In this document: positions 1 through 11,881 of the stretch, piece by piece
How positions within the stretch are numbered: the stretch's first letter is position 1
Layout: each line of letters begins with the position of its first letter
Assembly: GCA_024711125.1 (NCBI GenBank)
Contig: JANJTM010000053.1
Coordinates: 1-63,737, forward strand
Origin: Rhodothermales bacterium
GTDB taxonomy: Bacteria; Bacteroidota; Rhodothermia; Rhodothermales; UBA10348
Reading direction: 5' to 3'
DNA length: 63,737 nt
Notes under the pieces: generated by a model
The model's database searches: none
Told to the model about the DNA's origin: nothing
Seen by the model: only the letters and a program-made list of their open reading frames with translations
Translations under genes and position numbers: made by a program

Positions 1-136
1 GGATCGCGTTCCCCGCCACGCGCTTCGCCAGCACCTGCGTGATCGCCGCCGTCAGCGTCGTCTTGCCGTGGTCCACGTGACCGATCGTGCCCACGTTCAC
101 GTGGGGCTTGTTTCGCTGGAATGTCTCCTTGGCCAT
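1..136 (-). CDS. tuf: Elongation factor Tu, N-terminal fragment (cut by window edge)
   Basis: Translation GTPase that delivers aminoacyl-tRNA to the ribosome. Only the first 45 residues are present. They begin [20 protein letters not shown] and include the complete P-loop GHVDHGKT at residues 19-26, which is diagnostic of EF-Tu. The gene runs off the left edge. It follows fusA after 42 bases on the same strand, which is the normal str-operon order rpsL-rpsG-fusA-tuf. The ATG at 134-136 gives the family's usual N-terminus. Confidence 0.97.
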   Translation of the reverse strand, partial: MAKETFQRNKPHVNVGTIGHVDHGKTTLTAAITQVLAKRVAGNAI

Positions 137-178
137 GGTCTTAGCTCGTACTGCTCTGGAATTGCTGGATGGGCGACG

Positions 179-2272
179 TCAGACCTTCGCTCCCGTGGCC
201 GCGGCGATCACCTCGTCGGCGACGCTCTTCGGAACCTGGGCGTAGTGGTCGAACTGCATGCTGTAAATCGCTCGGCCCTGCGTGATCGAACGCATGTCGG
301 TCGAGTACCCGAACATGTTCGACAGCGGGACCTTGGCCTTGATGACCTGGGCGTCCTGGCGCTGCCCCATGCTCTCGATCCGGCCGCGCCGGCTGTTCAG
401 GTCGCCGATCACGTCGCCCATGTACTCTTCGGGGGTCACGACCTCGACGGCCATGATCGGCTCCATGAGAATGGGCTGGGAACGCCGCGCCGCCTCACGG
501 AAGGCCATGCGGCCCGCGATCTCGAACGACATCTGGTCCGAGTCGACGTTGTGGAACTTGCCGTCGTAGAGCTTGGCCTTGACGCCCTCGACCGGGTAGC
601 CGGCCAGCGGGCCCTGCGACAGGGCCGACTTGATGCCCTTCTCGACCGACGGGATGAACTCGCGCGGAATGGAACCGCCGACGATGGCGTTCTCGAACTC
701 GAAACCGATCCCGGACTCGTTCGGGCCGATCTCGACCCAGACCTCGGCGAACTGGCCGCGGCCGCCCGTCTGCTTCTTGTGGGAGTAGCGCTCGTCGACC
801 AGGTTCTGCAGCGCCTCGCGATAGGCGACCTGCGGCTTGCCGACGTTCGCCTCGACCTTGAATTCGCGCTTCAGGCGGTCGACGATGATCTCGAGGTGCA
901 GCTCGCCCATGCCGGCGATGATGGTCTGCCCCGTTTCGTGGTCGACGTTGACCTTGAAGGTCGGATCTTCCTCGGCGAGCTTCTGCAGGCCCATGCCCAG
1001 CTTGTCGCTGTCGGCCTTGGTCTTCGGCTCGATCGCGATCCGGATGACCGGCTCGGGGAAGTCCATCTGCTCGAGGATGATCGGCTTGTCCGGGTCGCAG
1101 AGCGTATCGCCCGTGTAGACCTCCTTGAGTCCGACCGCCGCCGCGATGTCGCCGGCGCGCACGCTTTCGACGTCCTCGCGCGAATTCGCGTGCATGAAGA
1201 GGATGCGGCCGATGCGCTCCTTCTTGCCCGTCGACGAATTCAGGACCTGGCTACCCTTGTCCAGCGATCCGGAATAGACGCGGAAGAAGGTGAGCTTGCC
1301 GACGTACGGGTCGGTCATGATCTTGAACGCGATCGCAGAGAACGGACCCGACGGGTCGGGATGACGGGCGTCTGCCTGGTCCGTGGAGGGGACGACGCCC
1401 TCGATCGCCTCGATGTCCAGCGGGCTGGGCAGGTAGTCGATCACGCCGTCGAGCATGCGCTGAACGCCCTTGTTCTTGAACGCGGAGCCGCAGAAAACCG
1501 GCGTGATGTCCATGGCGAGCGTAGCCTCGCGCACGACGGCCTTCAGTTCCTCGGGGGTGATTTCACCACCCTCGAGATACTTCATCAGGAGCTCGTCGTT
1601 GTGCTCTGCGACCGCCTCGAGCAGGTGGATACGCCAATGGCGGGCATCCTTCTGCAGATCGGCGGGAATGTCGATCTCGTCCCAGGTGGAACCCTGCGTC
1701 TCGTCGTGCCAGATGATGGCCTTGTTGCGGATCAGGTCGATTACACCGCGGAACAGGGCGCCCTCGCCGATCGGCACCTGGACGGGGATCGGATTCGCCT
1801 TCAGGCGCTCCCGCATCTGGTTGATCGCCGCTTCGAAGTCGGCTCCCGTGCGATCCATCTTGTTGATGAACGCGATGCGGGGGACCTTGTACTTGTTGGC
1901 CTGGCGCCACACCGTCTCCGACTGGGGCTCCACGCCGCCGACGGCACAGAAGAGCGCCACGGCTCCGTCCAGGACGCGGAGCGACCGCTCGACCTCGACC
2001 GTGAAGTCGACGTGGCCGGGCGTGTCGATGATGTTGATCCGGTGGTCCTTCCAGAAGCAGGTGGTCGCGGCCGAGGTGATCGTGATACCGCGTTCCTTCT
2101 CCTGCTCCATCCAGTCCATGGTGGCGCCGCCTTCGTGCACCTCGCCCATGCGATGGAGTTTGCCGGTGTAGAAGAGGATACGCTCGGTGGTCGTCGTCTT
2201 GCCGGCATCGATGTGGGCCATGATGCCGATGTTGCGCGTACGGTCGAGCGCGAATCCGTTGGGAGAAGCCAT
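179..2272 (-). CDS. fusA: Elongation factor G
   Basis: Ribosomal translocase GTPase of 697 residues, the normal length for bacterial EF-G. The N-terminus carries the P-loop [13 protein letters not shown] at about residues 19-31. It is followed by the switch and G3 motif DTPGHVDFT and the G4 motif NKMDR. Domains II to V follow without interruption to a C-terminus ending near [12 protein letters not shown]. The start ATG lies 32 bases after the rpsG stop, so co-transcription with rpsL, rpsG and tuf is expected. A single EF-G copy is seen here; whether a paralogue exists elsewhere cannot be told. Confidence 0.98.
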   Translation of the reverse strand: MASPNGFALDRTRNIGIMAHIDAGKTTTTERILFYTGKLHRMGEVHEGGATMDWMEQEKERGITITSAATTCFWKDHRINIIDTPGHVDFTVEVERSLRVLDGAVALFCAVGGVEPQSETVWRQANKYKVPRIAFINKMDRTGADFEAAINQMRERLKANPIPVQVPIGEGALFRGVIDLIRNKAIIWHDETQGSTWDEIDIPADLQKDARHWRIHLLEAVAEHNDELLMKYLEGGEITPEELKAVVREATLAMDITPVFCGSAFKNKGVQRMLDGVIDYLPSPLDIEAIEGVVPSTDQADARHPDPSGPFSAIAFKIMTDPYVGKLTFFRVYSGSLDKGSQVLNSSTGKKERIGRILFMHANSREDVESVRAGDIAAAVGLKEVYTGDTLCDPDKPIILEQMDFPEPVIRIAIEPKTKADSDKLGMGLQKLAEEDPTFKVNVDHETGQTIIAGMGELHLEIIVDRLKREFKVEANVGKPQVAYREALQNLVDERYSHKKQTGGRGQFAEVWVEIGPNESGIGFEFENAIVGGSIPREFIPSVEKGIKSALSQGPLAGYPVEGVKAKLYDGKFHNVDSDQMSFEIAGRMAFREAARRSQPILMEPIMAVEVVTPEEYMGDVIGDLNSRRGRIESMGQRQDAQVIKAKVPLSNMFGYSTDMRSITQGRAIYSMQFDHYAQVPKSVADEVIAAATGAKV

Positions 2273-2304
2273 GACTGCTGGAATCGATCGTGCTGGGCCG
2301 GATC

Positions 2305-2772
2305 CTAGAACCGGAAGTGGGAGAAGGCCTTGTTCGCTTCCGCCATGCGGTGCGTGTCGTCCTTCTTCTTGATGGCGCCACCCTCACCCTTGGCCGCGGC
2401 GACGAGCTCGGCCGCCAGGCGGTTGGCCATGCTCTTGTCGTTGCGGGTACGGGCGTACTGGATGAGCCAGCGGAACGCGAGCGCGATCCGACGGTCGGGA
2501 CGCACTTCGACCGGCACCTGGTACGTGGCGCCGCCTACGCGGCGGCTGCGCACCTCCACGAGAGGAGCGACGTTGTTCACGGCCTTGCGGAACACCTCGA
2601 CCCCCTCCTCCTTGGCGCGCTCTTCGGCCAGGTCGAGGGCGTTGTAGACGAGGCGCCTGGCCACGTCCTTCTTTCCGCTCTCCATGACGGCATTCACGAA
2701 CCGGGATACCAGGACGTCGCCGTATACAGGATCGGGGGACGACAGTCTCCGTTCCGCTTTCTTCTTACGCAT
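2305..2772 (-). CDS. rpsG: 30S ribosomal protein S7
   Basis: Primary 16S rRNA-binding protein that nucleates assembly of the 30S head. It has 155 residues, the usual size. It begins [19 protein letters not shown] and carries the typical core [20 protein letters not shown] and the motif [19 protein letters not shown]. It lies between rpsL and fusA in the conserved str operon. S7 autoregulates this operon in some bacteria; no specific S7 operator is claimed here. Confidence 0.98.
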   Translation of the reverse strand: MRKKKAERRLSSPDPVYGDVLVSRFVNAVMESGKKDVARRLVYNALDLAEERAKEEGVEVFRKAVNNVAPLVEVRSRRVGGATYQVPVEVRPDRRIALAFRWLIQYARTRNDKSMANRLAAELVAAAKGEGGAIKKKDDTHRMAEANKAFSHFRF

Positions 2773-2853
2773 GGTGTCGCTTTCGTCCGATGGAATTCAG
2801 ACCCGATGACGGGTCCGAGGACCGACGCGGCGTTCGGCGCCGCGCGAATGGGC

Positions 2854-3264
2854 TTACTTCTTCTTCTTGCCGGCGGCCGCGGCGGCGGCGCCCTTCTTGG
2901 GACGCTTGGCGCCGTACTTCGAGCGGCTCTTGCGCCGGTCGTCGACACCCGAGGTGTCGAGCGCGCCGCGCACGATGTGGTACTTGACGCCGGGGAGGTC
3001 CTTCACGCGACCGCCGCGTACGAGCACGATCGAGTGCTCCTGAAGGTTGTGGCCCTCACCCGGGATGTAGGCGATGACCTCGACGCCATTGGTGAGACGC
3101 ACCTTGGCGACCTTGCGGAGCGCGGAGTTCGGCTTCTTGGGCGTCGTCGTGTAGACACGCGTGCAAACTCCCCGCCGCTGCGGGCACTCGACCAGGGCCG
3201 GCGACTTCGTCTTCCGAACCTTGGGGTGCCGCCCCTTGCGGACTAACTGCTGAATCGTGGGCAC
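2854..3264 (-). CDS. rpsL: 30S ribosomal protein S12 (GTG start)
   Basis: Decoding-centre protein of the small subunit, 136 residues. The chosen GTG at 3262-3264 gives the canonical N-terminus (M)[11 protein letters not shown] and lies 6 bases after an AGGAAA ribosome-binding site. The longer upstream reading (16 more residues) is not family-like. The streptomycin-determining lysine segment [12 protein letters not shown] looks wild type. The C-terminus is extended by an alanine/lysine-rich tail (from KRPKKG to the last four lysines), longer than the roughly 124-residue E. coli protein. It is the first gene of the str operon. Confidence 0.96.
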   Translation of the reverse strand: MPTIQQLVRKGRHPKVRKTKSPALVECPQRRGVCTRVYTTTPKKPNSALRKVAKVRLTNGVEVIAYIPGEGHNLQEHSIVLVRGGRVKDLPGVKYHIVRGALDTSGVDDRRKSRSKYGAKRPKKGAAAAAAGKKKK

Positions 3265-3464
3265 GAGCGCTTTCCTGTTGACCAGGTCGTTGGTTGAGCA
3301 CAAACCCGTGGCCACGCAGCCGCGGGTTCAGTCTTTCAATATACACAGACTCAACCCCGCGCTGCCACTTTCAAAATGAAGAAAGCTTCAGGATCGTGCC
3401 GTTTGCGCCCGTTTCCGTGCCTGTTGGAGGCTTCGCGGACCCCTACAGTGGTATACCGATATAG

Positions 3465-3485
3465 CGCCCCATACCAGTTGGGGCG
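3465..3485 (-). terminator. Weak hairpin downstream of ftsH
   Basis: The arms CGCCCC (3465-3470) and GGGGCG (3480-3485) flank a 9-base loop, 19 bases after the ftsH stop codon. No T-tract follows on the minus strand. This could end ftsH transcription before the str operon, but the short stem makes it tentative. The rest of the 239-base gap between ftsH and rpsL should hold the str promoter. A TATATTG element at 3343-3337 on the minus strand is the only candidate seen. Confidence 0.3.
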
Positions 3486-3503
3486 AGTCGGCGTCTTCGA
3501 GCG

Positions 3504-5549
<2,046 letters not shown>

Positions 5550-5702
5550 GATGCTTCGGTAATTGTCGCCGTCCTGCGGATCACGGGGCGACCCGCCGCC
5601 GCGGCAGAATTCGGACGACGCGGTACCCCGGGTTGCGGCCGGGGTTCCTTCCCCGCCGCCGTATCCACGGTCCCTCAACGATCTTCGGCCTGCGCCGACC
5701 TG

Positions 5703-8700
5703 CTACTCCAGCGTCAGGACGTGAAGCAGCCACGCGGTCGACGGCACGGCCCAGCCGGCCCGCTCGGCTGCCGCTTCGGCTTCCTCGCGGGTTTCGAACC
5801 GACCGAGCGCGATGTGGATGACCGCCCTGCCCTGTTCCTCCCCCATGAGGATTTCGGTCGTCCCGTATTCCCGCAGGCGCATCTCGTACCGCTCCCGCAC
5901 GGCCGGGGCCAGGACCAGGTCGTCCAGTTCCTGCAGCACGATCATCCAACCCGTCCACTCTCCCGCCACGTCGTCCAACGGCCGGATGAGCGCGCTCTCC
6001 TTCGTGACCCACGGCTCCCGCACCCCGTCGGGACCGACCTCGGGAACCGCGGACATCGCGGCATCCACGAGCGAATCGGCGACCTGCGCATCCGGAGGGC
6101 TGACGCCGCCGGAAGACAGCGAATCGGCGCGAGCGAGGGAGTCTGCCGGCAGCGCCAGCGAGTCTGCGGTTGCGACGGACGGGTCCGGAACGGCGGTCGA
6201 GTCCGTCGCTGACGACGAGTCCGGCACGGCGGGCTTCAGCAGTTCCTCCACCGCCGCGGCCATCGCGCCGGCCCGTTCCGCGTGCGGCGTGCCGCGGAAG
6301 AGGGAACCGACCGTCGTCAGCAGCTTCCTGACGTCGATGCGCCGCCACGCGAGGCTGTCGACCTCCACGACCCGCGCAGCCGTCGTCGCCGGTCGGTCGG
6401 GCGGTTCGGCGCGCACGGCGAGCGAATCCGCCCGCGACGACCCCGGTGCGGCCGACGAGGTGGAGTCTGCATCGACGGCCACGGAGTCTGCGACCGCGGT
6501 CGAATCCGCTATGGTCCCGGGCGGCTGCGCCCGGGTCCCCAGCGAATCCACGACCGTCGAAATCGAATCGGTTTCCGCTGCCCGGCGAGGCCGCTTGATT
6601 ACCACAGGGGCCGACGGCGCGCCGGCACCGTCCGCCGAATCCGCGACGGCGACCGACGGATTCGCATCGACCGGAGGGGCCGACACCACGCCCGTGCGTC
6701 CGGGCGGGGCGGCAATCCCGGACCGCACGAGTACCGAATCCGCGACGCCCATCGGGATCGGCCGATCGAGGGCGAGAGAATCCGACACCGACCAGTCGAT
6801 GAACACCGAGCCGACCGCCAGCAGGGATCGGGGGCGCACCACGGAAGCCGGGTAGTCCGATGCCACCGTGAGCAGCGAATCGATCGCATCGGTCCACCGA
6901 CGCTCAGACCAGAGTGCGTACGCCTTTGCATAGGCCGCCTCCGCGAGCGCCGCGGTATCCGCGGCCGCCACGATCCGGGGGGGAAGCCCGAGCCTGGTAC
7001 GCCCGAGGTCGGCGAATTCGCTGTCGGGCGTCTCGTCGACAATGCGGCGGAATATGCCCTGGGCGGCGGCTTCATCGCCCAGGGCCTGCTGGACCTCGGC
7101 GAGCGCATACAGGGCCCGTTGCGCCACGGGCTCCCGCGGGGTCTCCTCCAGGATCATCCGGTACCAGGCGGCCGCCGAATCGGGCCGGGAGATCGCAAGA
7201 AAGAGCGTGTTGGCCAGTTCGTACCGCGCCCGCGCGAGTTCCGCCACCATGCGTGCCTGCGATGTCGAATCCCGCGGAATCGCACTCTCGTCGACCTCCG
7301 GAAGTTCGTTTTCCCCCGTCTCGGTCCCGTCGGAAAACTCGTCCGGCGCCTCCGGGTCCAGTCCCTCGGCGAGCGCGAGGGTCACGGCCTCGATGCGTCT
7401 CCAGTTGCGGACGAGCGGCCGATCCCCCCACTTCTGGCGGAACGCCGCCATGCCCTCCTCGGCCCGCGCGGCATCCTTGTGGAACAGGAAGCCGGCCTGG
7501 TTCGACGGGTCGTTGGCGAAATTGCCGGCCCCGCCCGACGGCGGCGCGTTCGGATTGAAACCTCCGTCCCCGCCCGTGGCCGCCGAGCGTGCGAAGGCAG
7601 CCTGGACCTGGCGCGCTTCCTGGAGGCGGCGCTGCTCCTCTGCCTCCCGGGCCAGTTGTTGGCGTATCTCCAGGATCCGCACGGCGTAGGCCTCGTCGTC
7701 GAGGCGGCCGAGGGCCAGCAGCGAGTCCATGCGGGCCACGTCGGTCCAGACCTTCGCGTACGCTCCGAACGCCTCCTTCTGCTCGTCTCCGTCCACGATC
7801 GCCTCCGGAGCCAGGCGCGGATCCGCCGCCGCACCGGCCGTATTCGCCCCCGAAACCGGTCTTCCCGGTGCGCCCATGGCCTGCAGGCCCGAAGACAACT
7901 GGGTGCGCAACTGGGCCGAGGCGGTGTCGAAATGCGCCGCCGCGCGCACGAAGTCCCGGTCCAGGTCCCGGTACAGTTCCCCGAGGGCGTAGTGGATGCG
8001 ACCCCGGAGGTCGTTCACCAGCGAAGCGAACAGCGGGTCGTAGAGCAGTTCGTCATAGATCTGCCACGCGTCGTCGGCACGTCCCTGGGCCTGGAGGACG
8101 CGGCCCCTCAGGTACGCCAGCTCGGCCCTGTACCCGAAATGCTTGCCGTCGCGCTCGAGCCGGCGAATCTCGCGCAACGCGGCCGCCTCGTCCACGTGCA
8201 GACCCTGGACCCGCACGGCGCTGTACCTCGCCGCATACGACAGTTCGTACGGGGGGGTGAACGAATCCACTCGCCGATACGCCCTGACCGATTCCTCGTA
8301 CCTGCCGAGGCGTTCGAGTACCTGGCCGAGCAGGAACTGCGCCCGGGCACCCACCTCGCGATCGTTCACCCTCTCGAGCCCGGCACCGAGATCTTCGGCC
8401 GCACGCTCGAAGTCCTGTTCGCGCACCCGCAGTTCGCCGAGGGCGAGACGCAGCATGGCTTCCCACTTCCGGTCCAGCCCTTCCTCGGCCAGGGATTCGC
8501 CGATCGCTCCCTCGGCCGCCTCGAGCGACCCCGCCGCGATGAGCGTGCGGGCCAGCCAGAACCGCCCTTCCGCCTCCAGCGAAGTCCCCAGGTCGATGAC
8601 TTCGCGGAATTTCTGCTCCGCGCCGACGAAGTTGCGCTGTTGGAAATACGACTGGCCGATCAACAGCAGTGCATCGTCCACCCATTTCGACTCGGGGTGA

Positions 8701-9020
8701 TCCCGAAGCACGTCGGCGCTCTTGCGGATGGCATTCTCGAAGTCGCGACCGGATTGCGGACCGGACACCGTCGAGAAGATCTCCATGAACCGCAGGCGAT
8801 CGACCTTTCGATCGTCGGCCTGCGTCGACTTCACGCCGTTCTCGTACGCCTTGCGCGCGTTGTAGAACGTGTTGTAGTACGCGGTGAAGTTGTCGACCCG
8901 CCGCCGGACGAAATCGGGAGGCTTGCAGGCCGACCCGGCGACCAGGACCAGTAACAGGACGCCGAACAGGCGCGGCGTGAGGTGCGCGCGGAACGCGGAA
9001 GTGGGAAACCGTTCGGCCAC
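5703..9020 (-). CDS. Large TPR lipoprotein with C-terminal SPOR domain (PorW/SprE-like)
   Basis: A 1105-residue predicted outer-membrane lipoprotein. The signal peptide ends in a lipobox with Cys32 (AGSAC). The mature N-terminus FTAYYNTFYNARKAYENG resembles the start of the PorW/SprE TPR lipoproteins linked to type IX secretion and gliding in Bacteroidota. TPR-like helical repeats run from about 60 to 470 and again from about 600 to 760. A long disordered stretch, roughly residues 770-1010, is filled with ADS, DSLA and similar Ser/Asp/Ala motifs. The last 80 residues (from WTGWMIVLQELDD) look like a SPOR peptidoglycan-binding fold. The family assignment rests on sequence appearance; the SPOR tail is not typical of PorW, so another TPR-scaffold role is possible. 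Confidence 0.7.
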   Translation of the reverse strand: MAERFPTSAFRAHLTPRLFGVLLLVLVAGSACKPPDFVRRRVDNFTAYYNTFYNARKAYENGVKSTQADDRKVDRLRFMEIFSTVSGPQSGRDFENAIRKSADVLRDHPESKWVDDALLLIGQSYFQQRNFVGAEQKFREVIDLGTSLEAEGRFWLARTLIAAGSLEAAEGAIGESLAEEGLDRKWEAMLRLALGELRVREQDFERAAEDLGAGLERVNDREVGARAQFLLGQVLERLGRYEESVRAYRRVDSFTPPYELSYAARYSAVRVQGLHVDEAAALREIRRLERDGKHFGYRAELAYLRGRVLQAQGRADDAWQIYDELLYDPLFASLVNDLRGRIHYALGELYRDLDRDFVRAAAHFDTASAQLRTQLSSGLQAMGAPGRPVSGANTAGAAADPRLAPEAIVDGDEQKEAFGAYAKVWTDVARMDSLLALGRLDDEAYAVRILEIRQQLAREAEEQRRLQEARQVQAAFARSAATGGDGGFNPNAPPSGGAGNFANDPSNQAGFLFHKDAARAEEGMAAFRQKWGDRPLVRNWRRIEAVTLALAEGLDPEAPDEFSDGTETGENELPEVDESAIPRDSTSQARMVAELARARYELANTLFLAISRPDSAAAWYRMILEETPREPVAQRALYALAEVQQALGDEAAAQGIFRRIVDETPDSEFADLGRTRLGLPPRIVAAADTAALAEAAYAKAYALWSERRWTDAIDSLLTVASDYPASVVRPRSLLAVGSVFIDWSVSDSLALDRPIPMGVADSVLVRSGIAAPPGRTGVVSAPPVDANPSVAVADSADGAGAPSAPVVIKRPRRAAETDSISTVVDSLGTRAQPPGTIADSTAVADSVAVDADSTSSAAPGSSRADSLAVRAEPPDRPATTAARVVEVDSLAWRRIDVRKLLTTVGSLFRGTPHAERAGAMAAAVEELLKPAVPDSSSATDSTAVPDPSVATADSLALPADSLARADSLSSGGVSPPDAQVADSLVDAAMSAVPEVGPDGVREPWVTKESALIRPLDDVAGEWTGWMIVLQELDDLVLAPAVRERYEMRLREYGTTEILMGEEQGRAVIHIALGRFETREEAEAAAERAGWAVPSTAWLLHVLTLE

Positions 9021-9102
9021 GGATCGTTGCGGATCGCCTTCGCTGGTTGAGAAGCCGTGGTAGCGGTCGCCTATGCTCGTTCCGGGTTATGCGCGGGCCG
9101 GA

Positions 9103-10518
9103 TTACAGGCGGCCTACGTGCAGCATGTTGGTCCTTCCTCGCGCCGGTAGCGGCATGCCGGCCACTACGACCACCATGTCGCCCGCCCGGGCGAGCCCCT
9201 GCTCCCTCAGTATCGACTGGACAACGCCGATACCGTGGTCGGTGTCGTGCTGATAGGGAATCGGGACTCCTTTTGTTCCCCACGTGAGCAGAAGACGGCG
9301 CACCACGCCGGGATCGTCGGTGAACCCGTACACCGGGATTTCGGGACGATGGCGTGCAATCGCACGCGCGGTCGTGCCGGTGGCCGTCAGGCACGCTATG
9401 GCCGAAGCCTCGACCTCCCCGGCCAATCGGACCGCGGTACGCGAGATCGCCTCGGTAACGTCGAAAGCCGATCGCTCGTCCGGCGCCGTGATCCCGGACT
9501 CCCGGTAGTGGCGTTCCGCCTCCTCCACGATGGATGCCATGACCTCCACCACCCGGACCGGGTCCCGGCCGACGGCCGTCTCGCCGGACAGCATCACGGC
9601 GTCGGTCCCGTCGAGTACGGCATTGGCCACGTCACTGACCTCTGCCCGGGTCGGACGGGGATTCTCGATCATGCTCTCGAGCATCTGCGTGGCCGTGATC
9701 ACCGGCTTGGCCGCAACCTGGCACTTGCGGATGATGCGTTTCTGCGTTCCCGGCACACGCGAGAGCCGCATTTCGATGCCCAGGTCCCCGCGCGCGACCA
9801 TGATGCCGTCGGAGCGCGCGAGAATCGCGTCGACCCTCTCCACGGCCTCCGGCTTCTCGATCTTCGCGATGACCCCGGCCTTGGATCCTGCCTCGCGCAC
9901 CCGTTGGACGAGGTCGGCCACGTCGGTTTCGTCGCGAACGAACGACAGGGCGACGAAATCGACGCCGACGTCGAGTCCGAACGCGAGATCCGAAAGGTCT
10001 TTTTCCGTAAGGGCCGGGGTGGAGGTCCGGATATTCGGCAGGTTCACGCCCTTTCTCGACCGGAGCGGTCCGCCCGTGATCACCTCGGTGACGACGTCAC
10101 CGTTCACCACGTCCAGGATCCGGAGCTCCAACCGACCGTCGTCGAGCAGCACGGTCGAACCCGCCTCGACGTCGTCGGCCAAGGTCGGGTAATTCACGTG
10201 GACGCGGTCCGGTCCCGACGCTTCGATCGGTCGGGCCGTGAGCGTGACGCGGGAGCCGGTGCGCAGCACCACCTCGTCGCCCTCCATGCGGCCGACCCTG
10301 AGCTTGGGTCCCTGCAGGTCGAGCAGGATCGCGACCTCCCGCCCCACCGACGCGGCCGCCTCGCGCACGGTGTGCACGGCGCGGCGATGCTCCTCCTGCG
10401 TACCGTGCGACAGGTTCAGCCGGGCGACATCCATGCCGGCCACGACCAGGCCCCGCAGTACGTCGGGCGTGACGGAGGCGGGACCGAGCGTGCAGACGAT
10501 CTTGGTTCTACGGGCCAT
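9103..10518 (-). CDS. pyk: Pyruvate kinase
   Basis: Glycolytic enzyme converting phosphoenolpyruvate and ADP to pyruvate and ATP. The 471 residues match the usual length. Diagnostic motifs are TKIVCTLGPAS near the N-terminus, the substrate-loop MDVARLNLSHG, the active-site signature IAKIEKPEAVERVDAI (catalytic Lys), the metal-binding GDLGIEM, and TATQMLESMI. The C-terminal regulatory domain is complete, ending in a short tail after GDMVVVVAGMP. It stands alone on the minus strand, 82 bases upstream of the TPR-SPOR gene. Confidence 0.97.
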   Translation of the reverse strand: MARRTKIVCTLGPASVTPDVLRGLVVAGMDVARLNLSHGTQEEHRRAVHTVREAAASVGREVAILLDLQGPKLRVGRMEGDEVVLRTGSRVTLTARPIEASGPDRVHVNYPTLADDVEAGSTVLLDDGRLELRILDVVNGDVVTEVITGGPLRSRKGVNLPNIRTSTPALTEKDLSDLAFGLDVGVDFVALSFVRDETDVADLVQRVREAGSKAGVIAKIEKPEAVERVDAILARSDGIMVARGDLGIEMRLSRVPGTQKRIIRKCQVAAKPVITATQMLESMIENPRPTRAEVSDVANAVLDGTDAVMLSGETAVGRDPVRVVEVMASIVEEAERHYRESGITAPDERSAFDVTEAISRTAVRLAGEVEASAIACLTATGTTARAIARHRPEIPVYGFTDDPGVVRRLLLTWGTKGVPIPYQHDTDHGIGVVQSILREQGLARAGDMVVVVAGMPLPARGRTNMLHVGRL

Positions 10519-10563
10519 GCAGGCGGTTTCCGTTGGGGAACGCCTGCGAAGGTACGAACCGGG

Positions 10564-11322
10564 TCAACGCCAGTACGGCCGGGTCACGTAGGTCGTGGCC
10601 GTGTCGAACAGGGCCGGGTCGATGTCCACGTCTGCACGGATGCTGTCGTAGTACTCTTCCTGGTACAGCCGGCCGTCCACGTACATGACGATCGAATCCT
10701 CCTGGTAGTACCCGTCCATCGCGCGGTGTCCCACCACCCGTGCGTCGAATATCGCGGTGCCGCCGCCCACGGGCTGGAGTACGCGCAGCGTGAGGAGGCG
10801 CTCTTTCTCCACCCAGAACTGCATCGTGCGCTCATCCCCTTCGGCCGCGCCCACCACCCAGACCGGACGCCCTTCCCACTCGGCCTCGCGGATCGTCCCC
10901 AGGTCCACGCCCAGCGAATCGAGCGTATCGATGGTCAAGGAAGGATCGAACTGGTAGACATCCATCAGCAGCAACAGCAGCGGGTTGACCTCGGCGCGCC
11001 GCGCCACCACCTTTCCTCCGCTGCGCACGAAGAGTTCGCCGTCACGGTAGATGGCCCCGTTGCCCGCCTCGACGGGCGCGAAATCGATACGCAGTCGCCC
11101 GGGCACCGCCGCCTCGTACCACGTCGTCGTATCGGCCTCGGCCCCCGGTCGGTGCATCACGGTCGTCTGCACGAACGTGATCGAGCCCGGCCGGATGCCT
11201 GTATAGCGAGCGTGCATCGCTTCGATGAGAGCACGGGCGTCCATGGGCCTTTCGGAGGGCGTGCAGGCCCCCGCCGCGAGGGCGACAACGACGACGACGG
11301 GCAGGATTCGGGAGACGCGCAT
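10564..11322 (-). CDS. LolA/LolB-like lipoprotein
   Basis: A 252-residue predicted lipoprotein with signal peptide MRVSRILPVVVVVALAAGAC (lipobox Cys20). The mature part has the texture of an outer-membrane lipoprotein-sorting fold. It begins with a helix (DARALIEAMHARYTG), followed by alternating beta strands such as ITFVQTTVMHRPG, GRLRIDFAP and MQFWVEKERLLTLRV. Similar proteins are common in Bacteroidota and are usually annotated as LolA-like or of unknown function. It starts 115 bases from the divergent rrf2 gene, so the two may share a regulatory region. Confidence 0.6.
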   Translation of the reverse strand: MRVSRILPVVVVVALAAGACTPSERPMDARALIEAMHARYTGIRPGSITFVQTTVMHRPGAEADTTTWYEAAVPGRLRIDFAPVEAGNGAIYRDGELFVRSGGKVVARRAEVNPLLLLLMDVYQFDPSLTIDTLDSLGVDLGTIREAEWEGRPVWVVGAAEGDERTMQFWVEKERLLTLRVLQPVGGGTAIFDARVVGHRAMDGYYQEDSIVMYVDGRLYQEEYYDSIRADVDIDPALFDTATTYVTRPYWR

Positions 11323-11387
11323 GGGGTACCCGGTCAGGAAGGGGGTGATCCGGGCTATACGCCCCGACGCGCGGCAGGATGCAACCG

Positions 11388-11417
11388 TTGAAGTTTGTCA
11401 ACCCCGGCGGCTATTTT
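11388..11417 (+). promoter_or_regulatory. Promoter of rrf2-1 with overlapping dyad
   Basis: TTGAAG (11388-11393), 18-base spacer and TATTTT (11412-11417) form a good promoter 21 bases before the rrf2-1 ATG. An inverted repeat GTTGA-N6-TCAAC at 11387-11402 overlaps the -35 box and contains the core GTTTGTC (11393-11399). The same core lies in the promoter of the paralogous rrf2-2. The position suggests autoregulation; binding is inferred. Confidence 0.5.
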
Positions 11418-11437
11418 GCGGAACTCGAATCCCTGAC

Positions 11438-11881
11438 ATGCTCTCCTCCTCCTGTTCGTACGGGCTGCGCGCCGTGGTCTTCCTCGCGGCCCATTCGTCT
11501 GAAGCTTTCGTACCCGTTCGACGCATCGCAGACGCGCTCGCCATTTCTCCGACCTTTCTGTCCAAGGTCTTCCACGGGTTGGCGGCGGCCGGACTCGTCG
11601 ACACCTATAGAGGCCCGAACGGGGGCGTGCGCCTTGCCCGGCCGGCCGGCTCCATTTCGGTCCGGGATGTAGTGACGGCGCTGGACGGCCCGGGGCTCTT
11701 CACCGAGTGCGTGCTGGGACTGCCGGGATGCGGAGAACAGAAACCCTGCCCGATGCACGCGAAATGGGCCGAGATCCGGGCCCGCATCGAGTGGTCCATG
11801 CAGGACGAGTCGATCGAATCGCTCGCCGAAGGCTATCGGACCGGGGACCGTCGCCTGGGGCCGGAAACGGTGCTACCCTAG
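11438..11881 (+). CDS. Rrf2-family Fe-S transcriptional regulator (NsrR/IscR-like), copy 1
   Basis: A 147-residue DNA-binding regulator. The winged helix-turn-helix spans about residues 1-75 (YGLRAVVFLA, VRRIADALAISPTFLSKVFHGL, YRGPNGGVRLARP). A cysteine cluster follows: C-x6-C-x5-C-x2-H in the segment ECVLGLPGCGEQKPCPMH. This spacing closely resembles the Cys3-His ligands of IscR and the NO-sensing cluster of NsrR. The ATG at 11438 gives the usual short N-terminus; upstream reading is not family-like. It faces the nos operon, its last 4 bases overlapping the nosY stop. A role in sensing NO, O2 or Fe-S status for N2O respiration is inferred from context. Confidence 0.88.
   Translation: MLSSSCSYGLRAVVFLAAHSSEAFVPVRRIADALAISPTFLSKVFHGLAAAGLVDTYRGPNGGVRLARPAGSISVRDVVTALDGPGLFTECVLGLPGCGEQKPCPMHAKWAEIRARIEWSMQDESIESLAEGYRTGDRRLGPETVLP

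Noticed and set aside
68-2308. A 746-codon plus-strand frame opposite fusA and tuf
   Set aside because: It is antisense to highly conserved translation factors; the product has no family features.
2854-3315. Longer rpsL reading from 3315
   Set aside because: It adds 17 residues before the invariant (M)PTIQQLVR start. The GTG at 3264 has a good ribosome-binding site.
6050-6800. Dense short repeats (GAATC/GAGTC-like) suggesting a tandem repeat array or CRISPR
   Set aside because: They are the codons of an ADS/DSLA-rich disordered linker in the TPR-SPOR protein; spacing is irregular and there are no spacers.
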